Origin: Candidatus Phyllobacterium onerii
Lineage (GTDB): Bacteria; Pseudomonadota; Alphaproteobacteria; Rhizobiales; Rhizobiaceae
DNA length: 64,000 nt
Assembly: GCF_028331445.1 (NCBI RefSeq)
Contig: NZ_JAQMHX010000019.1
Coordinates: forward strand, 1-64,000
Direction of reading: 5' to 3'
The notes below the pieces were generated by a model. The model worked only from the letters and a program-made list of their open reading frames with translations. It made no database searches and was not told the origin of the DNA. Shown here piece by piece: positions 26,759 to 35,288 of this stretch; positions within the stretch are counted from its first letter, which is position 1; each line of letters starts with the position of its first letter. The position numbers and the translations under genes are program-made.

Positions 26759-27226
26759 ATGACGGACGAACGCGAAATCAGGGCGGATCTATCCCGGTGT
26801 CTCGGCCGGCTTTGGCGGTTTGGGATGATCCTTTCCTTCCGGTCTGATGTTGCCCTCGCTCTTGTCGAGGCGACGTGTGTTCGTGCGCTGGAACGCGCGC
26901 CGCTCCTCATAAGCAATAGTCGTCTTGATTACTGGTTGTTCTCGACACTGCATTCGATCTGGCAGACAAAAGTTACCATTCGCGACGAGAATTCCGAGAT
27001 TCGTGTCGTGGATAACGCGGTCTTGCGGCGGGTGACTGCACTTCCGGACGAGTATCGAGCCGCCGTGTTTCTCGCTTATGTCGAGGATATGTCTTACCTA
27101 GAGGTTGCGGAAGTTCTTGTGGTATCGATCAGCACCGTCATAAGCCGTCTCGCCGCCGCTCGAATTATGCTGGCCGAAAGCGCAGACATTGCAAAAGCTC
27201 CGGGTTCGCCGAAGCTCCAATTCTAA
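26759..27226 (+). CDS. ECF-type RNA polymerase sigma factor (paralogue 1)
   Basis: 155 residues. The N-terminal region-2-like helices contain ADLSRCLGRLWRFGMILS and CVRALERAP; the C-terminal region-4 helix-turn-helix reads LPDEYRAAVFLAYVEDMSYL then EVAEVLVVSISTVISRLAAA. It is clearly paralogous to 35289-35801 and about 15 residues shorter. No anti-sigma gene is adjacent, so control may be transcriptional or through the small membrane peptide upstream; that is inference. Confidence 0.78.
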   Translation: MTDEREIRADLSRCLGRLWRFGMILSFRSDVALALVEATCVRALERAPLLISNSRLDYWLFSTLHSIWQTKVTIRDENSEIRVVDNAVLRRVTALPDEYRAAVFLAYVEDMSYLEVAEVLVVSISTVISRLAAARIMLAESADIAKAPGSPKLQF

Positions 27227-27411
27227 TAGATCGGCCGGCGTAACAGTGTAACGCGTCGCGCATGAATTGAGCTGGTCTTTTTTCATCGATAGCGGGAGAC
27301 GGTCTGACGAGCCTTTTGCGGTGCTGCCCGCAAAAAGTCGAGATGTTGTCCCTTAGCTTTCTGGCGCGCATCCGCATCAATCTTGCTGTCGCGTGAAAGG
27401 TATCGATACCG

Positions 27412-28068
27412 ATGCGCCTGTTACTGATCGAAGATGACGTGATCCTTGGATCGTCGTTGAAGAAAGCGCTGGAGAAACATGCCTACGGCGTGGATTGGAT
27501 GCAGGATGGGGAGTCCGGGCTTGCCGCGCTCGAAGACCTGATCTTCAGCGTCGTCGTACTCGATGTCAATTTGCCGAAGCTCGACGGAATCAATGTGCTG
27601 AGAGCGGCGCGGCAAAAAAAGAACATGGTTCCGATCCTGCTGCTTACTGCGCGGGATACTCCGCTACAGAAGGTTGAAGGCCTTGATAGCGGCGCTGACG
27701 ATTATCTCGTCAAGCCCTTTGATCTCGATGAGCTGCTAGCACGACTCAGAGCGCTGATTAGGAGGCGGGACGGACGTTCGGATATGGTCCTGAAGTGCGG
27801 AGATATTGAAGTCGATCCTGCCGCCATGGTGGTGCGCAGCACATCGGGGCAAGTAGCGATGACGGCCAAAGAGTTTCAGATGCTGAAACTCCTCATGGAA
27901 CGCGCCGGCAAGTACGTAACAAAAAGCGATATAGAATACGCGCTCTACAGTGCTGACAGCGCTGTAGAGAGCAATACGACGGAAGTCGTGATCTACAATC
28001 TGCGGAAGAAACTTGGCAGCGACTTCATCAAGTCGATCCGCGGCGTGGGATACATGGTCGAGCAATGA
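27412..28068 (+). CDS. OmpR/PhoB-family response regulator
   Basis: 218 residues: a receiver domain (1-120) with acidic pocket EDD at 8-10, phosphorylation site Asp51 (VVLDVNLPKLDG) and switch Lys in DDYLVKPF, and a winged-helix DNA-binding domain (125-218) with TAKEFQMLKLLME and YNLRKKLGSDFIKSIRGVGY. It resembles QseB/TctD-type regulators. The kinase gene that overlaps its stop is truncated after 43 codons, so this regulator is probably an orphan. MipA/OmpV, a common target of such systems, follows convergently. Confidence 0.9.
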   Translation: MRLLLIEDDVILGSSLKKALEKHAYGVDWMQDGESGLAALEDLIFSVVVLDVNLPKLDGINVLRAARQKKNMVPILLLTARDTPLQKVEGLDSGADDYLVKPFDLDELLARLRALIRRRDGRSDMVLKCGDIEVDPAAMVVRSTSGQVAMTAKEFQMLKLLMERAGKYVTKSDIEYALYSADSAVESNTTEVVIYNLRKKLGSDFIKSIRGVGYMVEQ

Positions 28069-28196
28069 TCAGATCGACGCTGACACGCAAACTGTTTTTC
28101 AGGATTGCGCCAACAATTCTGATTACCATCGCCCTGATCGGGGCGTTCGTATGCGCGATCATCATTGAACCAGGGAGACCGCCGGGTCTCATTTGA
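28065..28196 (+). pseudogene. Truncated sensor histidine kinase (N-terminus only)
   Basis: The frame starts four bases before the end of the response regulator gene, exactly where its kinase should begin. It encodes a basic start and one transmembrane helix (IAPTILITIALIGAFVCAII), then reaches a stop after 43 residues. No periplasmic, HAMP or kinase domain is visible in any frame up to the MipA gene, so the rest was deleted. Confidence 0.65.
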
Positions 28197-28453
28197 TCTG
28201 CAGGATTATCGCCACCTGAAAGGCCGGTTCGACAGAATTGTTTCGGTAGCATGTTCGAACATGTCGGCGCCGCGTCATACGCGACATCTGGCTGCAGCCG
28301 AGGCAGCGTTCCGATATGAGGATCTTGTCGTATTCCAGATTCAGATAGCCAAGCGCAATACTGCTGTTCCCATAACGATGAACTACATTCGTGACGACGA
28401 GCTAAATGCAGCGAGGAATCTTCAAGCGCTTTTCCAGGCACCGTGACACGGAA

Positions 28454-29293
28454 TCAAAATCCGATATGGAAGGAACGGCTCAGAACAATGCCGATCGTAT
28501 TCTGGTTTGGCGATCCAATGTCGGTAACAATCGGGCTGTCGGCAGCATCACCGACCAGCCTGTCGAATTTATCGTAGACCAGCAAACTCGTTTTGGGATT
28601 GATCTGATAGGTCGCACCAACAACAAAGCCAACGGATTTGAACCCTGCGTCCGGCGAGAATGCGCTCAGCCTGCCGTTGTCCAACGCTTCGGCACTACTT
28701 ACGCCGAAACTGTTTTCCATGTACGTCGCATCGGCGAACGAGGCCCGGGGACCTGCCGATAGCAGAAACTTGTCGCCAAACGACTGGAACCAATCGACCG
28801 CAAAATCCGCGACAAAGCCGTCATCGCTCTGAACGCCCTGCCGGGCTTCGGCTCTTACGCGCAGCCGGTTGTCGATAAGCCAATACTGTCCAAAGGCACC
28901 AACGTCGACGCTCCAGTCGATTTCGTGCACACCAGGTACGTCAGACTTCGAACGGTTGCCTCTGATACTGGCGACAGGTCCGAGCTCAACACCGCCAAGC
29001 TCTATCAAGGAGAAATCGATGTTGTCGTCGGGCGCGCTCAAACCTGCAGGTTCGTTGGCACGGCGGATATCGAAATTCGGCACAAAGCTAAAGTCATTGT
29101 CTCCCGACCCCTCAAACGTCGGCCCGTATTCGGTTCCGGCACCCAAGGTTACAATCCAGCCCGGATTCTCTTCGACCGTTGTGGCCTCCGGCTTATCCGC
29201 AGCTACGGAGGCGGTTGCTGACGAGAGTGTCACCATCACGCCCAATTGCATCGCTCGGGTTCTCACGCTCACTCGATCAACGAACAGTGCCAT
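28454..29293 (-). CDS. MipA/OmpV-family outer-membrane protein
   Basis: 279 residues. Signal peptide (TASVAAD), then the family start WIVTLGAGTEYGPTFEGSGD, FVPNFDIRRA, repeated beta-strands and the C-terminal GIVLSRSFHIGF ending in an aromatic residue, typical of outer-membrane barrels. MipA scaffolds peptidoglycan enzymes in E. coli, while relatives beside two-component systems respond to envelope stress. Here it is convergent with the orphan OmpR-type regulator. Confidence 0.85.
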   Translation of the reverse strand: MALFVDRVSVRTRAMQLGVMVTLSSATASVAADKPEATTVEENPGWIVTLGAGTEYGPTFEGSGDNDFSFVPNFDIRRANEPAGLSAPDDNIDFSLIELGGVELGPVASIRGNRSKSDVPGVHEIDWSVDVGAFGQYWLIDNRLRVRAEARQGVQSDDGFVADFAVDWFQSFGDKFLLSAGPRASFADATYMENSFGVSSAEALDNGRLSAFSPDAGFKSVGFVVGATYQINPKTSLLVYDKFDRLVGDAADSPIVTDIGSPNQNTIGIVLSRSFHIGF

Positions 29294-29523
29294 CTAGTCC
29301 CACCCCTCACACTGCATTCTGCCAATTTGGATCGCCAAGATATAGTCTACCAGGAATCATGAAAGCCAAGCCAGCGTTCTAGTACCTCAAAAGATACGGT
29401 CCATAGCATAGGAAATCAAAGTTTTAATATTGGCGATTATGTCAAGTTGATAACTGGCGTCTGTTCACGCGTTGCAGCTGGATTCATGACAGGATTTCCA
29501 AATGGTTCCGTCGCCAACCGATT

Positions 29524-29612
29524 GCTTACAGTTCGCCCGGCATGGTGTTCAACGGCCGCCATTTCGACCAGTTCGTGATCTTGCTGTTTGTGCGCTGGTA
29601 TCTGTCGGTGCG
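29524..29612 (+). mobile_element. IS6-family transposase N-terminal remnant
   Basis: The plus frame around 29542 reads FNGRHFDQFVILLFVRWYLS, matching the N-terminal start of IS6-type transposases (usually GRHF...ILLCVRWYL). The match ends within about 25 residues, and no DDE domain or terminal repeats are present. It lies in the gap between the MipA gene and the receiver protein. Confidence 0.5.
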
Positions 29613-29669
29613 TACGTTGTCACGGCACCTATGTGGCGGCTATGGCACGGTTTCTTCGGTTGGTATGCA

Positions 29670-30038
29670 TTACACAGCCAGAGCGTGCTCAATGCAATCG
29701 ATCATGGCCTGACTTTCGAAAGGTTTGCGGAAAAACCCTTTGGCACCTGCCGCCACCAACCGTTTGTGTATGCGTTCATCCTCGAATGCGGTGATGAAGA
29801 TGACGGGCGTGCCTACACCAATATTTCGCAGGATCTGGAACAACTCCACTCCACCAATTCCGTCCATTTGCACGTCGGTTATCAGGCAGTCGATTTCAAT
29901 AAGCCCCCGTTGCGCTAGGAATGATTCTGCGGAAGCAAATGTATGGACATTGAGCCCATGTGAGCTGATCAAATTCTCCATGGCATCGCGCAGTGACGCG
30001 TCGTCCTCGACGACGACTATGGATTTCAAACGGTGCAC
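29670..30038 (-). CDS. Stand-alone receiver domain protein
   Basis: 122 residues, a single CheY-like receiver of the FixJ/NarL subtype: VVVEDDASLR, phospho-acceptor Asp55 in ITDVQMDG, Thr/Ser switch in FITAFED and Lys in FFRKPFES. It has no output domain. About 100 bases downstream of the FixJ-like gene on the same strand, so it probably takes phosphate from the same kinase and acts as a sink or through protein contact. Confidence 0.85.
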   Translation of the reverse strand: MHRLKSIVVVEDDASLRDAMENLISSHGLNVHTFASAESFLAQRGLIEIDCLITDVQMDGIGGVELFQILRNIGVGTPVIFITAFEDERIHKRLVAAGAKGFFRKPFESQAMIDCIEHALAV

Positions 30039-30139
30039 CAGAAAACCTTTATGACGGTACTAAAAGCCTGTAACTATCAGCTGGTTACATGCACCATTGA
30101 GAGACTAGATGATATCATACAGAAGTTTAGGTTCTGGCA

Positions 30140-30772
30140 TCACGTGTTTAAGCCGGGTCGAAGCGCCTCGTAGGCCTTGACCAGTTCCGCGAGAGTTCGC
30201 ACACCCATCTTTTCCATCAGATGGCCGCGATGGATCTTTACAGTTATCTCGCTCACACCAAGTTTGCCTGCGATCTGCTTGTTCATAAGGCCGCTCGTTA
30301 CCAGGGCGATTACCTCACGCTCCCGGCTCGTCAGGCTTTCATACCGCGCCATCAGCGCGGACAGTTCGCCTTCGCTCGTCCGGCGGCTTCGATCCAGTGC
30401 CAATGCATTCGAGACCGCATCCAGCATGTCCTGATCCCGAAATGGCTTCGTAAGAAAGTCGATGGCCCCGGCCTTCATCGCTCGCACTGACATGGGGACA
30501 TCACCGTGACCGGTCATGAAGATAATGGGGATATTGTTCCCAAGCTTCGCCAGCTGGTTCTGAAAATCGAGTCCGCTGACGCCTGGCAGGCGAATATCGA
30601 GGACGAGGCAACTTTCGGCGGATACTTTGGCAGGACGGGCCAGGAGTTCTGCGGTGGAGCCGAACAGTTCCACGCGGATACCGACCGATTCGAAAAGATT
30701 GCGTAGCGCTTCCCGCAAATGCACATCATCGTCAACCACATAGACGATCGGCGTCGTGAGCACGGCCATCAC
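30140..30772 (-). CDS. FixJ/NarL-type response regulator
   Basis: 210 residues: receiver (1-120) with acidic pocket DDD and Asp59 in LVLDIRLPG, FMTGHGD and FLTKPFRD; LuxR-type helix-turn-helix (about 140-205) with LTSREREVIALVTSGLMNKQ and SEITVKIHRGHLMEKMG. It overlaps the upstream kinase gene by four bases and is its cognate partner. The receiver-only protein lies just downstream. The target genes are not evident from sequence. Confidence 0.9.
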   Translation of the reverse strand: MMAVLTTPIVYVVDDDVHLREALRNLFESVGIRVELFGSTAELLARPAKVSAESCLVLDIRLPGVSGLDFQNQLAKLGNNIPIIFMTGHGDVPMSVRAMKAGAIDFLTKPFRDQDMLDAVSNALALDRSRRTSEGELSALMARYESLTSREREVIALVTSGLMNKQIAGKLGVSEITVKIHRGHLMEKMGVRTLAELVKAYEALRPGLNT

Positions 30773-32376
30773 CCGACCTCCTTAATAAATGGAATTGTGA
30801 CTTCGAACGTGGTGCCAGCTCCCGGTTCGGAAGTTGCATTTATGCTCCCGCCATGGGCGGTCAAGATTGAACGGCAAATTGACAAGCCCATACCCATTCC
30901 ATCGGGCTTCGTCGTGTAAAACGGGTCAAACAGTCTATCGCGGACTTCAGGCGGGATGCCAGGGCCAGTGTCCTGGATTCGCAACACGACGGCGGCTTCC
31001 TCTGAGAACGACTTCACCAGAAGCTCCCTCCTTCCGCCGGGAGCGTGCGCCATCGCTTGAATGGCATTCAAAATCAGATTCAGGACGACTTGCTGTAGCT
31101 GTACCCTGTCCCCATGAATCTCCGGGAGATGGTCTGCGAGGTCAAATCTTGATGTCACTTGATTGACATCAATTTCGCGTTGCAGCAGTGCGACTGTTTC
31201 CCCGGCGACCTCATTGAGATTAACGTTGACCGAGTTCGGCGACGACTTCACCGATAAACCGCGTAAATGCTTGATGACCTCGCTGGCGCGGGTAGCGTCG
31301 GCGACCATTCCCTCGATCGAAGATTCGACTTTTTTCAGATCGGGCACGTCCCTTCTGAGCCACCGCAAGCCGGCTCCTCCGTTGGTGACCACGGCGGCTA
31401 AAGGCTGATTGAGTTCATGAGCGATCGAGACCGTTAATTCGCCAAGGGTCGCGATCCGGGTGACATGGGCCAGCTGGCTTCGCGCAACATCGAGTTCGTT
31501 CTCTGCTTCCCGTCTCGCGGTAACGTCCATTATGCTGATCAGAACCATGTCGAGAGTTGGGCGATCCGGCGGTACGGCAACATTATAAAGAAAGATGAGT
31601 TGGCGGCCCTGTGACGTTCTTATCACCGTTTCGGCTTCATAGCTGTGGTTTCCAGCCCATATGGATGCGAGGAAATTCCAGACCTTACGTTCCACCTCTG
31701 AACTGACCAGAGCGGGCAGCAGCGTGCCCAGCCTATCTATATCCGGCATATTGAACATGTTCAGAGCGGTGTTGTTGGCGTTTATCAACTTGATCGATCT
31801 TAGCGCTTTCCGGACGAACCCGGAATCGAGGTTCTCAATATCCTCGATGCTTTGGACACCTTCAGTTTTGTATTTGTCGATGGCAGTTTTAAGACCCGAA
31901 AAATCCATCTGGAGGATTCCAACACCCGTGGCCAGGAAAATGGACCGGTAACGCTGTTCACTATCTTCCAGAATGCCGATTGCCGCCTTTACCCTAAAAG
32001 CAAGAAATGTCGTTATCCCGGTGGCAGCAAGGCTGACGAAGCAACGTCCTATTGACTCTGCAGGAAGTTCCAGTCCGTGCGAAAGCAAAAAGCTTAGCAG
32101 CGTCAATCCCATGCAGCCAGCGCCAATCGCAACAAGCTGGGTCTGATTGGCGAAATTGAGCGACATCAGCACTACCACTACGTAGAGCACTGCAATTGCA
32201 ATGTCGAAGGTAGTCAATGTGTCCAGCAGGAAGACCGCCACAGCAATAAGCGCTGCAGCGACCGGTAAAAATCTTGACAACGCATCATCTCCATATGGTC
32301 GTGTGGATCGGGCTATACCAGATTGGCTGCAAGGCTGCACAATCTTAAGTAGCGCGATGTCGCTAAATTTCGGCAA
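30769..32376 (-). CDS. Membrane sensor histidine kinase
   Basis: Up to 535 residues. Five or so transmembrane helices lie at about 35-130 (MASE4-like), followed by a PAS-type region (about 140-285), a dimerisation domain with phospho-His in GELTVSIAHELNQPLAAVVT and a HATPase domain with NLILNAIQAM, DTGPGIPPEV and GMGMGLSICRSI. The HELNQPL form is typical of FixL/TodS-like kinases. The start is uncertain (TTG at 32376; GTG at 32340 is an alternative). Partner of the FixJ-like regulator it overlaps. Confidence 0.88.
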   Translation of the reverse strand: MPKFSDIALLKIVQPCSQSGIARSTRPYGDDALSRFLPVAAALIAVAVFLLDTLTTFDIAIAVLYVVVVLMSLNFANQTQLVAIGAGCMGLTLLSFLLSHGLELPAESIGRCFVSLAATGITTFLAFRVKAAIGILEDSEQRYRSIFLATGVGILQMDFSGLKTAIDKYKTEGVQSIEDIENLDSGFVRKALRSIKLINANNTALNMFNMPDIDRLGTLLPALVSSEVERKVWNFLASIWAGNHSYEAETVIRTSQGRQLIFLYNVAVPPDRPTLDMVLISIMDVTARREAENELDVARSQLAHVTRIATLGELTVSIAHELNQPLAAVVTNGGAGLRWLRRDVPDLKKVESSIEGMVADATRASEVIKHLRGLSVKSSPNSVNVNLNEVAGETVALLQREIDVNQVTSRFDLADHLPEIHGDRVQLQQVVLNLILNAIQAMAHAPGGRRELLVKSFSEEAAVVLRIQDTGPGIPPEVRDRLFDPFYTTKPDGMGMGLSICRSILTAHGGSINATSEPGAGTTFEVTIPFIKEVG

Positions 32377-32556
32377 TCACAGCAGTGTTGTTGCGCGTCT
32401 CGCGCACGCTAACACCCGAGCCGACGGTAAAATCCCCCCCTATACTCAAGTATAACTCAATCGAAACGAGTATCCACTGTCGCGGCAGGAGGGCCTGGCC
32501 TAGGCTCGATATAACAACCAGCCATGATACTACGTGGAACACGAAAGGATCGTTGA

Positions 32557-33126
32557 ATGAGCCTGTCAATTTATACAGATAACCGTGTAAGGCCGCTCTA
32601 TTCGGGCGATGCTGCCGCCGAGATTTCGGCGGCCCTGACGGTCCTCCTTGCGGACACGTTCGCACTGTACCTAAAGACGAAAAGTTTCCATTGGCACATG
32701 GCTCCAACGGGTTTTGGTATTTTCCAGCCACTGCTAGACGAGCAAGCCGAGCAGATACTTTCGATCACAGATGTTATCGCGCAACGCATAAGCGAACTCG
32801 GAGGCACGGCGCTACATTCGATTGGTCATATCGGGCGACTTCAGAGGCTTGCCGACAACGACGCCGATTATCTTACTCCCGCAGAGATGTTGACCGAACT
32901 CGCCAGCGACAACAGACAGATCTCTTCATTCCTGCGTTCCACCCGCGATGTCTGTGACGTGCACCGGGATCTTAAAACGGCGGATTACTTCGAGACCTGG
33001 ATCGACGAGGCCGATGGCCGAACCTGGTTCCTCGTTGAAGCATGGCGTGCACATCTCAGGTCGATCCCGACACCAGCTGCGGCTTTGCAGATGCAACTGA
33101 CAGTATCCGAAAGGCTGATGAAATGA
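32557..33126 (+). CDS. dps: Dps-family ferritin-like protein (second copy)
   Basis: 189 residues, paralogue of the Dps at 10162. The ferroxidase signature is intact (SFHWHMAPTGF, LLDEQAEQILSITDVIAQR). The C-terminus (WRAHLRSIPTPAAAL) extends beyond the first copy. Its stop overlaps the ATG of a decayed oxalate decarboxylase gene, so the two once formed an operon. Probably iron storage and oxidative-stress protection. Confidence 0.88.
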   Translation: MSLSIYTDNRVRPLYSGDAAAEISAALTVLLADTFALYLKTKSFHWHMAPTGFGIFQPLLDEQAEQILSITDVIAQRISELGGTALHSIGHIGRLQRLADNDADYLTPAEMLTELASDNRQISSFLRSTRDVCDVHRDLKTADYFETWIDEADGRTWFLVEAWRAHLRSIPTPAAALQMQLTVSERLMK

Positions 33127-33560
33127 CTGCTTTTAGCCGTCGTGAGGCGCTTCTGGCGTTGCCTGCAGGAGGCTTGGCCGCCGCCGGTTCAACCAGTTAT
33201 GCCGCAGGCCTGCCCAAACCGCAAAGTTCCCGCACGCGCAGCGACGATCCTGGGCCGCGCAATCTTGATCGGGACATCCAGAATCCAGATATCCTCAATC
33301 ACCGGCTACCGATGCTGAACTTTGCTAAATCTACGGGTTTCGTTTGCCGATGCGCTACGAAGCAACATGCGGCCGGCTGGAACGGCAATGTTTGTAAGGG
33401 AACTCGAAATCTCCAGAGCATCGCCGGCGTTGATATGCGGCGGAGTTCGTGAGTTGCACTGGCACAAAGAAGGCGAATGGGCCTACGTACTTTATGGAAT
33501 GCCAGGGTTACCGCTGTTGATCCCGAAGGCAAGAACTTTGTCGATGATCTTGGTAATGCG
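33123..33560 (+). pseudogene. Decayed Tat-exported oxalate decarboxylase
   Basis: Starts with a twin-arginine-like signal (FSRREALLALPAGGLAAAG) and DPGPRNLDRDIQNPDIL, matching the apparently intact enzyme at 62170-63399. It then breaks into several frames: [35 protein letters not shown] and FVDDLG are each in frames that do not join. The second cupin is missing. At least three frameshifts plus a truncation make it non-functional. Confidence 0.75.
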
Positions 33561-33796
33561 GCTGTTGGGGGCGCTCCGGCCAGTCCAAACAAGCCGAGCT
33601 TTCTTGGATTCCCTGCAGAACTTGACGTACAGGTCAGCAGGACGAGAATTCGAAAGAGTGAGAGTGTGGTCGTCGGCCGATACCAACTTATAATACAAAT
33701 CGTCTAAATTCGCACCGTTTCTACAAGATTGCAGCGGCAATCCATGGTCTGGTCTTGTGGCAACGCCGCAACGCCGAGAAATTGATTGGAACGCAA

Positions 33797-34024
33797 ATGC
33801 AGAACAGATCGATAAGCAGAGAAGCTTCGTCGGCGGCCAACCAAACACGCCTTCTCCAAGTAACGGTCGAAAGCCTCAGGGCCGACCTCTACAAAGCAGT
33901 AGAGATCGCGTTCCTTTATGGTGCGACGGAATGGGTTCATGTCAATTACCCGACGCATTACCAGCGGCTGCTCATGCAGTTTGACGACAGCGCCTTGCTG
34001 GAAGAGTCAAGGTATCTCCACTGA
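33797..34024 (+). CDS. Hypothetical protein, 75 residues
   Basis: Not recognised. The reading frame has helical coding character (ESLRADLYKAVEIAFLYGAT and WVHVNYPTHYQRLL), and GGAA lies about ten bases before the ATG. It precedes the ADP-ribosyltransferase-fold gene by 53 bases. The upstream extension to 33755 is less likely. Confidence 0.4.
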   Translation: MQNRSISREASSAANQTRLLQVTVESLRADLYKAVEIAFLYGATEWVHVNYPTHYQRLLMQFDDSALLEESRYLH

Positions 34025-34077
34025 AGCGTTGCTTCGCCGTGTGTCTGATCTAGCTCGGGCCCAAGGAGGTCGCTGCG

Positions 34078-34551
34078 ATGAACACATTCACTCTGATCCT
34101 GTGCCACGGCACCGACGCCGATTTCAAAGGCTTCGACTTTAGCGAGTGCAACGACAGTGGTGCATTCGGCCGCGGCTTCTATTTCTCCAACGACATGGAG
34201 CTTGAGCGGCAGTATTCGAACGGTCTCGATCCGGTCGTCGCCAAGGTGACACTGCAGAACCCCTATGTTCTTGATAAACGTGTTTCGTACGATGAGTGGA
34301 TCGCAGCCACGAGAATTTTTCGGACGATCGAGCATGCACGCGAGAGATTGATAGGATTAGGATATGACGGGGTCCTGCTCCTGCAAGACAGCTACGTCGA
34401 AGTCGTCGCTTTCTACCCTAGACAGATTCAAAGCTTCGATCGCAGCCCCGATCTCGCAATTCCCGATACGCGAAACCGGAACACCCCGCCTTTGTTGAAG
34501 CTCAGATCCTTGTTGGGGCGATTTCGAACTTATTCCTCAGCTGAACATTAG
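34078..34551 (+). CDS. Predicted ADP-ribosyltransferase-fold protein
   Basis: 157 residues. The H-Y-E pattern of diphtheria-toxin-like ADP-ribosyltransferases is visible: HGT at 10-12, GRGFYFSND with Tyr35, and SYVEVVAF with Glu108, plus LQNPYVL and a C-terminal YPRQIQS. The closest type I recall is the ART-PolyVal/DUF3990-like group found in phage polyvalent proteins and toxin systems. No signal peptide and no obvious immunity gene; AAGGAGGTCGCTGCG precedes the start. Catalytic activity is an inference from the three motifs. Confidence 0.6.
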   Translation: MNTFTLILCHGTDADFKGFDFSECNDSGAFGRGFYFSNDMELERQYSNGLDPVVAKVTLQNPYVLDKRVSYDEWIAATRIFRTIEHARERLIGLGYDGVLLLQDSYVEVVAFYPRQIQSFDRSPDLAIPDTRNRNTPPLLKLRSLLGRFRTYSSAEH

Positions 34552-34594
34552 TTGGTGTTCATGAATTCGCCAATTCAAAGAACGGAGAACGAGT

Positions 34595-35263
34595 ATGCCT
34601 CTTGGTGTCACGAAAAAAATCCTGCTGGGTCTCGTGGTGGGAATAGTCTGTTTGATGTCATTGTCGCTGGCGGGCAATGCGCAAAGCATGATGACGAAAT
34701 CCAACAAGCTTACCGGCAATCAGACAGCCGGTCACGGGAATTTACGTGGGACAATCGAAAGCGTTGCCGGAAAGACGCTGGTTATCAAAACGCGCGAAGG
34801 CAGCAAGGCAACGATCACCTTGGCCGACGATTTGACTGTCAACACCGTCACCGAGGCGTCGATAGACAACATCAAGGAAGGTGATTTCGTCGGCATTGCC
34901 AATGTGCCCGACGGCGGAGGCACCAGCAGTGCACTCGAAGTCGTCATCTTCCCGGCCGCACTCAAGGGCACGGGCGAGGGCGACTACGCCTGGGATCTGA
35001 AGCCGAACAGCAGCATGACCAATGCGACCGTTGCCAATGCCGTCAAGGGTGTGAACGGCCGGACCGTCACTGTCACCTATCAAGGCGGACAAAAGAAGAT
35101 CGCAATCCCGGATAATACGCCCATCGTTGCCCTGGCGGCCGGGAAGGTTGCCGATTTAAGGGCGGGAGCGGCGGTGTTTATTGCCGCGGTCAATGAAAGC
35201 GATGGCAAATTCACCGCGCATCGTGTCGTCGTCGGAACCGACGGCGTGGTTCCGCCGATGTGA
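34595..35263 (+). CDS. Exported beta-rich protein, DUF5666-like
   Basis: 222 residues with a signal peptide (SLSLAGNAQS). The mature part has repeated small beta-barrel units: LRGTIESVAGKTLVIKTREG, VGIANVPDGGG, then a second unit VNGRTVTVTYQGGQKKIAIP. This fits the DUF5666 type of OB-like periplasmic domain, which is functionally uncharacterised. It sits 25 bases before the second sigma factor gene. Confidence 0.62.
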   Translation: MPLGVTKKILLGLVVGIVCLMSLSLAGNAQSMMTKSNKLTGNQTAGHGNLRGTIESVAGKTLVIKTREGSKATITLADDLTVNTVTEASIDNIKEGDFVGIANVPDGGGTSSALEVVIFPAALKGTGEGDYAWDLKPNSSMTNATVANAVKGVNGRTVTVTYQGGQKKIAIPDNTPIVALAAGKVADLRAGAAVFIAAVNESDGKFTAHRVVVGTDGVVPPM

Positions 35264-35288
35264 ATGCGGGTAACAGCGGGAGTTTACG

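Noticed and set aside
33492-33848. Minus-strand frame resembling a PilZ-like protein
   Set aside because: Only a short stretch (LYVKFCRESKKARLVW) looks suggestive; there is no PilZ RxxxR or DxSxxG motif, and it lies over the end of the oxalate decarboxylase remnant.
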